A stretch of 64,000 bases of DNA from BRHc4a sp049323755 (GTDB lineage Bacteria > Bacillota > Desulfotomaculia > Desulfotomaculales > Desulfocucumaceae). Location of the stretch: positions 124,001 to 188,000 of the forward strand of contig JBMOPE010000041.1 of assembly GCA_049323755.1 (NCBI GenBank). The letters run 5' to 3'. Below the pieces are notes generated by a model. It was not told where the DNA came from and ran no database searches. It saw nothing but the letters and a program-made list of their open reading frames with translations. The first letter of the stretch is position 1; each line of letters starts with the position of its first letter. This document shows positions 33,095 to 42,008 of the stretch, in pieces. The position numbers and the translations under genes are program-made.

Positions 33095-33958
33095 TTACAT
33101 GAATTCATCAGGGTCGCCTTTATGAAAACCACCCAGGACAGATGTCTCATCCATGGTCTGCCCGGGAGTGGAAACACCATATAAATCCCTTATATCGCTT
33201 AATATTTTGCGATTCAACACCGATAGCGGTATATTAACCGGGCACACCCTCTGGCACTCGCCGCAGTCAACACAGCGTCCCGCCACATGGAAGGCCCTTA
33301 CCAGGTGAAAGGCGGTATTATCCGAAAGGTTGTTGGCCATGGCCACCCACTCCGGCTGCGCCTGGTCAAACACACACTCCCTGCAGGTGCAGGCGGGGCA
33401 AACGTTACGGCAGGCATAGCAGCGCAGGCACCTGGCGAACTGCCTGTCCCAGTACAGGCTTTTCTCCTGCACGGAAAGTCCTTCAATCGACCTGACGTCA
33501 TCAAAAAAGTCCTTATTGCCTTCTTCAGCGACCTTCTCGCCTGCCAGGTAATCATATATAACAGGGTTTCGGTTTTCACACCTGCGGCATTTTTCCATTA
33601 GGAATTCTTCTGCGGACTCTGCCTCGACCATCCCAGGGCACGGAGCGCCCAGCAGGACAATGCGCTCCCTTTCAACCTGGTTGTCCTGAATAAGCCTGTT
33701 AACAGCCCGTGAATCACAGCCCTTGACTACCACGGCCACCTTTCCGGGCATATTCCTGTTATCGGCCAGGTATTTGGCAAGGTTATTGACACAATGAGAA
33801 TTAAAGACCAGTTTACCGGCTTCTTCCGCTTTTTTTATGAAGGCCGGCGTAGTCCGGGAAGCCTCGCTGCCCTGGGCATAGCCTATCACCAGTGAAACTT
33901 CCCCGCTTTCCAGGAGACTTGCGGCCCTTATTCTTAATTCCTCTTCTATTTGTCTCAA
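33095..33958 (-). CDS. flxC: FlxC: 4Fe-4S dicluster protein
   Basis: 287 residues. The N-terminal half resembles a FrhB/LUD-like electron-transfer domain (LVIGYAQGSEASRTTPAFIK, VVVKGCDSRAVNRLIQDNQV). The C-terminal half has ferredoxin clusters with CLRCYACRNVCPACTCRECV and CVDCGECQRVCPVNIPL. The start TTG at 33958 overlaps the stop of flxD in the word TTGA, indicating tight translational coupling. Part of the FlxABCD module delivering electrons to HdrABC. Confidence 0.88.
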   Translation of the reverse strand: MRQIEEELRIRAASLLESGEVSLVIGYAQGSEASRTTPAFIKKAEEAGKLVFNSHCVNNLAKYLADNRNMPGKVAVVVKGCDSRAVNRLIQDNQVERERIVLLGAPCPGMVEAESAEEFLMEKCRRCENRNPVIYDYLAGEKVAEEGNKDFFDDVRSIEGLSVQEKSLYWDRQFARCLRCYACRNVCPACTCRECVFDQAQPEWVAMANNLSDNTAFHLVRAFHVAGRCVDCGECQRVCPVNIPLSVLNRKILSDIRDLYGVSTPGQTMDETSVLGGFHKGDPDEFM

Positions 33959-34392
33959 CGCTCATCCCTCATCTTCCTGTTTGGGCCCAGTTCTTTTACC
34001 TGATCTGTGATCTCCTTAACGGCTCCGGCGAATTTTGCCCCCTCAGATCCGCTAATCCACCGCGCATGAAGCCTGCCCGGCTCAAAGCCCACAAATTCAA
34101 GAAGGTTCCTGAAAACCTGGAACCTCCGCCTTGTATAGTAGTTACCACTACCATAGTGGCAGTCCCCCGGGTGTCACCCGCTGACCAGCACAGCGTCCGC
34201 CCCCCTCTGGAAGGCCCGCAGCACGAATTGCGGGTTAACCCTGCCGGAGCAGGGAACCCTTATTACACGGATGTTGGAGGGATATTTCATCCTGTTGACT
34301 CCTGCCAGGTCAGCCCCGGCATAACTGCACCAGTTACAGCAGAACCCTATGATTTTCGGCTCCCATCCCTTTTTCAGTTCCTCTACAGACAC
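33955..34392 (-). CDS. flxD: FlxD (MvhD-like), selenoprotein with in-frame UGA
   Basis: Read through one TGA (34174-34176), the frame gives 145 residues, the normal MvhD length. It has GFCCNWCSYAGADLAG, VPCSGRV, and then VLVSG-Sec-HPGDCHYGSGNY, where relatives have Cys in SGCHPGDCHY. Sec at this Cys is known from MvhD/VhuD homologues. Twenty bases after the UGA a perfect hairpin CCACTA-TGG-TAGTGG (34145-34159) follows, within the usual bacterial SECIS spacing and with G in the loop. MvhD proteins carry a [2Fe-2S] cluster linking the electron donor to HdrA. Overlaps hdrA (10 bp) and flxC. Confidence 0.9.
34141..34176 (-). promoter_or_regulatory. Sec codon and bacterial SECIS-like hairpin in flxD
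   Basis: UGA at 34176-34174; stem CCACTA/TAGTGG with apical loop TGG at 34153-34151, 20 nt downstream. Outer T-A and G-T pairs extend the stem to about eight pairs. Confidence 0.65.
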
Positions 34393-36365
34393 AGGGCATC
34401 CACCTCCGCCAGTAATTGATCGTTGGAAAACCCTTTAAGATTTATGGCTCCAGATCGGCAGGCCACCGTACAGCAGCCGCAGCCCTGGCACAGCCCCTCA
34501 TTAACGGTGGCCACCGGGCGTCCGACAGTTTTCCCGCCCACTCTTTCGTTTACTGTTTCAACAGCTATTGCCCTGTAGGGGCATACCCCGGCGCAGGCCA
34601 TGCAGCCTGAGCACAGTTCATTGCTTACATATGAAACCATCGGGTTTGCTTCTATTTCGGTCTTGGAAAACAGGGCGCACACCTTGGAGGCTGCCGCGCT
34701 GGCCTGGGCCACCGTATCAGGAATATCCTTGGGCCCCTGGCAGGCTCCGGCCAGGAAAACACCGGCGGTGTTGGTCTCTACCGGCCTCAGCTTGGGGTGG
34801 GCCTCCTGGAAAAACCCGTCCTTATCTGTAGAAAATCCTACAGTCTGGGCTATTTTTTCACTTCCCTCCGAGGGCACCATGGCGGCGGCCAGCACCACCA
34901 TGTCAGCCTCTACCTCCACCGGCCTTCCCAGTAGGGTGTCGGCTCCTTTCACCACCAGCCTGCCTCCGGACCTGTATATTTTAGAGACCCTGCCCCTGAT
35001 ATACACAGCGCCCTCTTCCACCGACCGCTGGTAAAATTCCTCATAACCTTTTCCGGGTGTGCGAACATCCATGTAAAAAACAAACACCCTGGAGCCGGGT
35101 ATCTTTTCCATGACCTGATGGGCATGCTTGGCAGTGTACATACAGCATGCCCGGGAGCAGTACGACCTCCCCTTGCTGTTATCCCTGGAGCCCACGCACT
35201 TTATAAAAACAACATTTTTGGGTATTTTTCCGTCGGAGGGCCTCAATATTTGGCCCCCCGTTGGGCCCGAGGCATTGTTCATGCGCTCAAAGTGAAGCCC
35301 TGTAACCACGTCGGGGAACTTACCGTAGCCGTACTCACCATAGGCCTTTTCCCAGGGAAACTGATCATATCCCGTAGCCATAACAATGGCTCCTACCGTG
35401 AAATCGGTCATAGTATCTTCCTGCTCATAGTCTATGGCCCCTACCGGGCATACCTTCTGGCAAACCCCGCATTTGCCCCCGGCAAACCTGCGGCAGCTTT
35501 TCCTGTCAATAACGGGCTTATTAGGCACTGCCTGCGGAAAGGGAATATATATGGCCTTTCTCTTGCTCATCCCCAGGTTATACCCGCTGGCTGCCTTTGA
35601 GGGGCACTTTTCCCAGCAGGTGCCGCACCCGTTACACTTATCATGGTTAACATATCTTGCTTTTTGCCTTACGGTTACCTCAAAGTTGCCTATATAGCCC
35701 TCCACCTTCTCAATTTCGGCGTAGGTCATCATTTTTATGTGAGGGTGCTGCACCGCAGCAACCATTTTTGGCGTGCTTATTCAGGCAGAGCAGTCCAAGG
35801 TGGGGAAAGTTTTATCCAACATGGCCATTTTACCGCCGATGGTGGACTCCCTCTCCACAAGTATCACCTCGTGGCCTGAGTCGGCAATATCCAAAGCCGC
35901 CTGCATGCCGGCAATGCCTCCCCCTATTACAAGGGCCCTCCTGGTTACTGGTATGGAGGAGGCAAACAGCGGCGCAACCAGTCCGGCCTTGGCCACCGCC
36001 CTCCTGACAAGATCAAAGGCCTTCTCAGTGGCCCTTTCATTATCCCCCTGGTGTACCCAGGAGCACTGCTCCCTGATATTGGCTATCTCCAGCATAAAAG
36101 GATTAAGCCCGGCTCTTTCCAATGTCTTCCTGAAGGTATTCTCATGCAGCCTTGGTGAGCAGGAAGCCACCACCACCCTGTCTAGGCGGTGCTCCTTTAT
36201 GGCTTTGATTATAGTTTCCTGGCCGGGCTCTGAGCACATATATTTGTAGTCGGCGGACAAAACTACACCCGGCAGCCGGGCTGCTTTCTCCACCACCCCG
36301 GGAACGTCAACCACAGACCCTATATTTGTCCCGCACCAGCAAACAAAAACCCCGGTTCTCTTCAT
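34383..36365 (-). CDS. hdrA: HdrA, heterodisulfide reductase subunit A-like selenoprotein with in-frame UGA
   Basis: A single TGA (35781-35783) splits an otherwise continuous 661-codon frame. N-terminus VCWCGTNIGSVVDVPG; FAD motif VIGGGIAGMQAALDIADSGH; then KTFPTLDCSA-Sec-ISTPKM, where homologues have Cys. Four ferredoxin-type motifs follow: CNGCGTCWEKCPSKA, CGVCQKVCPVGAID, CSGCMACAGVCPY and CQGCGCCTVACRSGA. A hairpin with loop GGT starts 17 nt after the UGA. HdrA is the flavin bifurcation site of Hdr complexes, and Sec-containing HdrA is known in methanogens and sulfate reducers. The two halves are in frame, five codons separating the next ATG, so this is not a frameshift. Confidence 0.93.
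35743..35783 (-). promoter_or_regulatory. Sec codon and bacterial SECIS-like hairpin in hdrA
   Basis: UGA at 35783-35781; stem GGTTGCTGC (35763-35755) / GCAGCACCC (35751-35743), eight of nine pairs, loop GGT at 26-28 nt after the UGA. G at the first loop position is typical of bacterial SECIS elements. Confidence 0.65.
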
Positions 36366-36393
36366 TTATCACATCTCCCGTTTCATTTGTAGT

Positions 36394-37251
36394 TCATGCA
36401 AGTGAAGCAAGAAGTCCGGAAGTTCCCACAAAGTGCGTGTTGGTACTGAGGTCTTCGGAATTAAGGCCCATGGCCACCCCCATTAACTGGGTAAAGTAAA
36501 ATACCGGCAGTCGATAATTAGTCTTCATTTTCCTGTTAATCTTAGCCTGCCTTACATCCAGATTAAAGTGACATAAGGGGCAGGCCGTAACAAAGCAATT
36601 GGCCCCGGCCTTCACAGCATCACTTAAAATTCTGTCAACCAGTCGAATAACTATATCCTCGTTACTGACAGCCAGGGAGGCCCCGCAGCACTCTGTCTTA
36701 TGGCCCCAGTTCACCGTTTCCCCGCCCATGGCACTGATAATGTTATCAATCTTTTCAGGGTTTTCCGGATCGTCGGTAGAAATAGAGGACGGCCTTACCA
36801 TCAGGCAGCCGTAATAGCATGCTGCCTTTATGCCGTTAAGAGGCCTCACGGTCATTGCCTCTATGTTGTCAAGGCCTACATCGTATACTACTTCCAGTAT
36901 TGACTTGACGTTTATTTTTCCCTGGAATTCCCTTCCTGTTACCCTGTCCACCTTTTGCCTCAGCTTGCTGTCTCCCATAAGCTCGTGGTGCGCCAGAGCC
37001 AGTCTCTGGTAGCAGGCGGCGCAGGCGGCAGTAACATCATGCCCTGTACTTTCAGCCAGTGCCAGGTTTCTGGCCGAAAGGGCCAGGGCCAGAAGCTTGC
37101 TGGTGCTGTGGGCAGCTGTAGATCCACAGCAGCTCCAGTCGGGCACATCAACAAATTCTATCCCCAGTTCCCTACATACAGCCCGTGTGGATTTATCATA
37201 CTCTAATGCACTGGTATGGTGGCAGCAGCCAGGAAAATACGAATACTTCAT
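36394..37251 (-). CDS. hdrB: HdrB, heterodisulfide reductase subunit B-like
   Basis: 285 residues with both CCG domains: YSYFPGCCHHTSALEYDKST, PDWSCCGSTAAH, CAACYQRL in the first; CYYGCLMVRPSS, TECCGASLAVSN and CPLCHFNLD in the second. These Cys-rich motifs hold the two noncubane [4Fe-4S] clusters that reduce disulfides such as CoM-S-S-CoB in methanogens. In bacteria lacking those cofactors the acceptor is unknown, with DsrC disulfide proposed in sulfate reducers. Four-base overlap with hdrC. Confidence 0.94.
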   Translation of the reverse strand: MKYSYFPGCCHHTSALEYDKSTRAVCRELGIEFVDVPDWSCCGSTAAHSTSKLLALALSARNLALAESTGHDVTAACAACYQRLALAHHELMGDSKLRQKVDRVTGREFQGKINVKSILEVVYDVGLDNIEAMTVRPLNGIKAACYYGCLMVRPSSISTDDPENPEKIDNIISAMGGETVNWGHKTECCGASLAVSNEDIVIRLVDRILSDAVKAGANCFVTACPLCHFNLDVRQAKINRKMKTNYRLPVFYFTQLMGVAMGLNSEDLSTNTHFVGTSGLLASLA

Positions 37252-37820
37252 CTTTCTCTCTCCTCTTCCAGGCGCACTTTTTCAAAAATACTGCTAATCT
37301 CGTCCATTCCTTCAGGCTTCTCAGGTATGAATTTCAGTTTTCCCCGCCTCAGCATGCCCAGGCCGGTATCCCCCTCTTTTAAGGGATTACCGCTTCTGAG
37401 GTTGTAGCCAACCATGGTGCCAAATTCAAACATCCTGCCAAATCTTTTAACAGAGTCCAGAAAATTATCACCAAACAGCCGGACCCTCCTGCTGCGCCCC
37501 GATGATGCCAGACCTTCCCGCCGGGCCATAATCCTCAGCGTCTCCATAACCCGGGCCAGATCAATGCTTTGAGGGCAGCGTACTGTGCAGGTGGAGCAAA
37601 AGGCACACAACCATATCGCCTGGCTTTTCAGCACATCTTCCTTCATACCGAGCTGGACCAGCCTAATAACCCTGTTTGGAGCCAGATCCATGTCAGGGGA
37701 CAGAGGGCAGCCGGCTGTACATTTGCCGCACTGGTAGCAGCGAAACAGATTTTCATCGCTTTCCCGGCTGACAGCGCTTGTAAAGCCTTCATCCATTTTA
37801 GTAATAAAAATAGCGCTCAT
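37248..37820 (-). CDS. hdrC: HdrC, heterodisulfide reductase subunit C-like
   Basis: 190 residues from ATG 37820 (RBS GCAGAGGTG). Two [4Fe-4S] motifs, CYQCGKCTAGCPLSPDMDL and CAFCSTCTVRCPQSIDLARV, with the rest helical (RVMETLRIMARREGLASSGR). HdrC relays electrons between HdrA and HdrB. A longer frame begins at 37886 but lacks an RBS. The gene is separated from adh by about 260 bases containing a 14-bp palindrome. Confidence 0.94.
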   Translation of the reverse strand: MSAIFITKMDEGFTSAVSRESDENLFRCYQCGKCTAGCPLSPDMDLAPNRVIRLVQLGMKEDVLKSQAIWLCAFCSTCTVRCPQSIDLARVMETLRIMARREGLASSGRSRRVRLFGDNFLDSVKRFGRMFEFGTMVGYNLRSGNPLKEGDTGLGMLRRGKLKFIPEKPEGMDEISSIFEKVRLEEERER

Positions 37821-38025
37821 ACACAACACCTCTGCACTTATTTTGAAATTTCGGTCTGGATAACAAGATAGTTCAAATGGACGCATGGCAAATTAAAGTA
37901 TATTATAAAAAAAAATTATTGGCTAAACACGGTTTAGCCAAAGAACCTTTTTTATGATAAGCCAGGCATGCAACATCTATGCCAACTGCTATAATTCTAA
38001 AAAATTCAGCAATATCCCTAATAAG

Positions 38026-38056
38026 ACCACAGGTGGATCAAGGATCCACCTGTGGT
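38026..38056. terminator. Perfect 14-bp palindromic hairpin between adh and hdrC
   Basis: ACCACAGGTGGATC (38026-38039), loop AAG, GATCCACCTGTGGT (38043-38056). No clean T-run on either strand. It could attenuate transcription or protect/process the mRNA between adh and the hdr-flx genes, adjusting their relative expression. Confidence 0.55.
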
Positions 38057-38083
38057 TCACCATATTTTTAATTCATTTTTGAC

Positions 38084-39247
38084 TTATAATGCAGCCTTGA
38101 AGATATTTATTACATCTTCCAGGGTGGCGATTCTCGGGTTGGTAAAGCTGCAGGCATCCTTCATGGCGTTCTCAGCCATAATCTTAAGGTCTTCTTCCTT
38201 AACACCCAGCTCAGTTAAGCCAGCCGGAATTCCAACATCCGAGGAAAGCTTTTTGATAGCGGCCAGAGCCTTGTCAGCGGCTTCACGCACAGAGAGGCCA
38301 TCAACATTTTCACCCATAGCCTTGGCGATATCTACAAAGCGCTCGGGGCAGGCAATCAGGTTAAAGCCCTCAACATGGGGGAGCAGGATAGCGTTGCAGA
38401 CACCGTGGGGCAGGTTGTAGAAGCCGCCCAGCTGGTGAGCCATAGCGTGAACATAGCCGAGGGAAGCGTTATTGAAAGCCATGCCTGCCAGGAACTCGGC
38501 ATAAGCCATCTTGTCGCGGGCCACCATGTTTTGGCCGTTGGCGACTGCATTACGTAAATTCTCGGAGATAAGTTTAATAGCCATTAATGCCGCAGAGTCG
38601 GTTACCGGGGTAGCAATGGTGGACACATAGGCCTCAACGGCGTGGGTAAGAGCATCCATACCAGTTGCGGCTGTCAGTGCGGGCGGCATGCCAACCATTA
38701 ACAGAGGGTCGTTGATGGCAACGTTAGGAGTTACACGCCAGTCAACGATAGCCATTTTGACATGGTTGCTGGTGTTGGTGATGATGCAGAAGCGGGTCAT
38801 TTCGGAAGCGGTCCCGGCAGTGGTATTAACTGCAATAAACGGAGGCATGGGCTTGGTAGACTTGTTGATTCCCTCGTAATCACGAATATGGCCGCCATTT
38901 GCCACCAGGCCGATACCTTTGCCGCAGTCGTGGGAGCTGCCGCCACCCAGGGAAAGAATCATATCGGCTCCGCACTCCTGGTAAACTTTTAAGCCGTCAT
39001 GAACGTTAATGTCAGTGGGGTTAGGCTCAGCGCCTGCAAATACAGTAACTTTAATGCCTTCAGCCTCAATCATGGCCTTGATATCGTCTGCCATTCCGCC
39101 GGGGCGGCCCAGGAAAGCGTCGGTTACTATGAGAACGTTGGTGCCGCCTAAACCTTTAACCTGTGCAGGAATTTCTTTGTGGGCTCCTACGCCCATCAGG
39201 TTAACAGTGGGGATAAAATAACCAAATACTTGTTCGCCTAATGCCAT
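38084..39247 (-). CDS. adh: Iron-containing alcohol dehydrogenase
   Basis: 387 residues from ATG 39247 with RBS GGGAGGAG (an upstream in-frame start at 39352 is discarded). Family III motifs: ADMILSLGGGSSHDCGKGIG (NAD(P)-binding), AVNTTAGTASEMTRFCII, DALTHAVEAYVSTIATPVTD, GYVHAMAHQLGGFYNLPHGV with the metal His residues. These enzymes interconvert primary alcohols and aldehydes with NAD(H). In sulfate reducers an adh of this type precedes hdrCBA-flxDCBA, and NADH from ethanol feeds the Flx-Hdr complex; the same order is seen here. Confidence 0.95.
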   Translation of the reverse strand: MALGEQVFGYFIPTVNLMGVGAHKEIPAQVKGLGGTNVLIVTDAFLGRPGGMADDIKAMIEAEGIKVTVFAGAEPNPTDINVHDGLKVYQECGADMILSLGGGSSHDCGKGIGLVANGGHIRDYEGINKSTKPMPPFIAVNTTAGTASEMTRFCIITNTSNHVKMAIVDWRVTPNVAINDPLLMVGMPPALTAATGMDALTHAVEAYVSTIATPVTDSAALMAIKLISENLRNAVANGQNMVARDKMAYAEFLAGMAFNNASLGYVHAMAHQLGGFYNLPHGVCNAILLPHVEGFNLIACPERFVDIAKAMGENVDGLSVREAADKALAAIKKLSSDVGIPAGLTELGVKEEDLKIMAENAMKDACSFTNPRIATLEDVINIFKAAL

Positions 39248-39617
39248 TAAAGAACTCCTCCCTAAATTTAAAAAATTTTTTAAACCAAAGGCAACTCCCC
39301 TTGGTGGGCTGTCCATATATAAACGCAAAGACTGTGCCAAAGTATTCTGCATTAATTTAATTTTTTTATTTTACAGACGATTCGGGCAATACAGCGGTCA
39401 TATCCCTTTCATATGGCAGGCTATACTAATATCAAAATTGCCTAATAATTTTTTTGTGTACTGGTTTTACACGCTTGGACATCCATCCTGGAACAGTTGT
39501 TCCAGGATGGATCAGTGAATTTAAAAAGGTCGTCAGAAAAAGACAAAAGCACTAGATAACTCCAGTGCTTTGTATTAGTAGACGATGACGATGTCAGGCT
39601 TGAATCAGCTGATCACT
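39248..39617. other. Intergenic region upstream of adh with two hairpins
   Basis: 39481-39512 is a perfect 14-bp palindrome ATCCATCCTGGAAC-AGTT-GTTCCAGGATGGAT without T-run. 39546-39573 is a terminator for the DUF4330 gene (AAAGCACT/AGTGCTTT followed, on the minus strand, by a T-rich tail). The 39270-39420 stretch presumably contains the adh promoter; no consensus promoter stood out. Confidence 0.6.
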
Positions 39618-40121
39618 CTATTCAGGCAGACTAAACATCTCCTTAATTTCAATTCGGCTAACCGTGCCTTTAAACTCATAGTTCCTTGACCTAAAATTAT
39701 ACTCCTTGCCAATCCTAATCTCCTGCCCTCCCATGGTGATGACAGCCGGTGAAAGTGAAGTTGTTCCGGTGTTGGTTACATATACATCTACAAGAAATGG
39801 ATCAACGGACTCGACCCTCTGCCCCCGGGCATCCACATTCACTGAATAACCCGGTTTTATCTGTATATCCTTTACGATGACAGAGGTATAGCTGTTTCCA
39901 CTTACCATTTTATCGCCAACCTTAATAGCTTGAGCCATATCAGGTCTTATATTGGGAATGATTACTTGAAAATCAACGGCAACATTCTTCTCTTCAATTA
40001 TTTTCCTGTCAGAAAATTTATAATAAGCTCCGGCAGCTATAATAATAACAACAAAGATAATTATCAGGTCTACAATATTAATAAGACCCCAAAATTTAGC
40101 TCTTTTATCTAAGACTTTCAT
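39618..40121 (-). CDS. DUF4330-family membrane-anchored protein
   Basis: 167 residues from ATG 40121 (RBS AAGGAG). One N-terminal membrane helix, INIVDLIIIFVVIIIAAGAY, preceded by the KAKFWGLIN-type motif (here RAKFWGLINIVDL) typical of DUF4330, then a beta-rich extracytoplasmic region with VTNTGTTSLSPAVITMGGQE. Function unknown. It lies immediately downstream of the tRNA cluster on the same strand. Confidence 0.75.
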   Translation of the reverse strand: MKVLDKRAKFWGLINIVDLIIIFVVIIIAAGAYYKFSDRKIIEEKNVAVDFQVIIPNIRPDMAQAIKVGDKMVSGNSYTSVIVKDIQIKPGYSVNVDARGQRVESVDPFLVDVYVTNTGTTSLSPAVITMGGQEIRIGKEYNFRSRNYEFKGTVSRIEIKEMFSLPE

Positions 40122-40375
40122 TTTCAATCTCCTTAAAACCAAACATATCGGGTATAATTATTTTCTTAATTATTTTTAAATACCCAAGCCAACCTAAAGC
40201 GGTGACAGGCGGCTTGCATATATATCTACATCATTTTTCTACGTACTTATACGAATTCCTGTTGTTTAAAATATGTTTTTCTATTTATGTATATAAATGT
40301 TATTTTTCCATTTAAAAGTAGCAAGATAATTATCAAAATGATATCCGAAAGTATTCAGGGTACCCCCAAAATACA

Positions 40376-40405
40376 AAAGCACCGGAATTATTCCAGTGCT
40401 TTTAC
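40376..40405 (-). terminator. Terminator of the tRNA cluster
   Basis: AAAAGCACCGGAA and TTCCAGTGCTTTT form a stem with loop TTA and T-run, directly after tRNA-Val on the minus strand. Confidence 0.8.
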
Positions 40406-40406
40406 G

Positions 40407-40482
40407 TGGTGGGAGCAGACGGGTTTGAACCGCCGACCCCATGCTTGTAAGGCATGTGCTCTCCCAGCTGAGCTATGCTCCC
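40407..40482 (-). tRNA. tRNA-Val(UAC)
   Basis: Cloverleaf on the minus strand: acceptor GGGAGCA/TGCTCCC, anticodon stem CATGC/GCATG with loop CTTACAA (anticodon TAC), T arm with GTTCAAA, discriminator A, encoded CCA. Confidence 0.95.
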
Positions 40483-40487
40483 TTATA

Positions 40488-40563
40488 TGGTGACCCCTAC
40501 GGGATTCGAACCCGTGTTACCGCCGTGAAAGGGCGGTGTCTTAGACCGCTTGACCAAGGGGCC
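40488..40563 (-). tRNA. tRNA-Glu(UUC)
   Basis: Cloverleaf on the minus strand: anticodon stem CCGCC/GGCGG with loop CTTTCAC (anticodon TTC), T arm ACGGG-TTCGAAT-CCCGT, encoded CCA. Confidence 0.95.
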
Positions 40564-40565
40564 GT

Positions 40566-40665
40566 TTATCGGTAGTCGGTAGTCAGTCGTCAGGCTTGTC
40601 TGCACTTGACACTGTCAAATGCCTTATTTTCCCGACGTCCGACGACTTACGTCTGACGTCTGAAC
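40566..40665. repeat. Facing microrepeats between tRNA genes
   Basis: GGTAGTCGGTAGTCAGTCGT (40570 region) faces the inverse array GACGTCCGACGACTTACGTC, TGACGTC (40634-40662). Only about 40 bases lie between; it splits the four-gene tRNA cluster into two pairs. Confidence 0.65.
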
Positions 40666-40740
40666 TGGTGGGCCCACTAGGATTCGAACCTAGAACCAGC
40701 CGGTTATGAGCCGGATGCTCCACCGTTGAGCTATGGGCCC
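40666..40740 (-). tRNA. tRNA with CAU anticodon (Met elongator or Ile2)
   Basis: Minus strand: acceptor GGGCCCA/TGGGCCC, anticodon loop CTCATAA (CAT) on a CCGG/CCGG stem, T arm with GTTCGAA, encoded CCA. CAT could be read as Met, or as Ile if modified to lysidine; the sequence alone does not decide. Confidence 0.9.
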
Positions 40741-40743
40741 TTA

Positions 40744-40818
40744 TGGCTCCTCGAGTAGGATTCGAACCTACAACCTACCGGTTAACAGCCGGTTGCTCTA
40801 CCGTTGAGCTATCGAGGA
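40744..40818 (-). tRNA. tRNA-Asn(GUU)
   Basis: Minus strand: acceptor TCCTCGA/TCGAGGA, anticodon stem ACCGG/CCGGT with loop CTGTTAA (anticodon GTT), discriminator G, encoded CCA. Confidence 0.95.
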
Positions 40819-40844
40819 TCGCGGCGCAATATTTATTATACATA

Positions 40845-40899
40845 AAAGAGGTGCCCCGGTCAACATCTAATTACGATGCAATTAATACCGGGGCAACCT
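40845..40899 (-). terminator. Terminator-like hairpin after rpoD
   Basis: Arms AGGTGCCCCGGT (40849-40860) and ACCGGGGCAACCT (40887-40899) with a TTTTAT tail on the minus strand, directly after the rpoD stop. Confidence 0.75.
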
Positions 40900-40901
40900 T
40901 T

Positions 40902-42004
<1,103 letters not shown>

Positions 42005-42008
<4 letters not shown>

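Noticed and set aside
34174..36365. hdrA and flxD as frameshifted or truncated pseudogenes
   Set aside because: Both frames continue in phase after a single UGA located at a family-conserved Cys with SECIS-like hairpins; all other motifs are intact.
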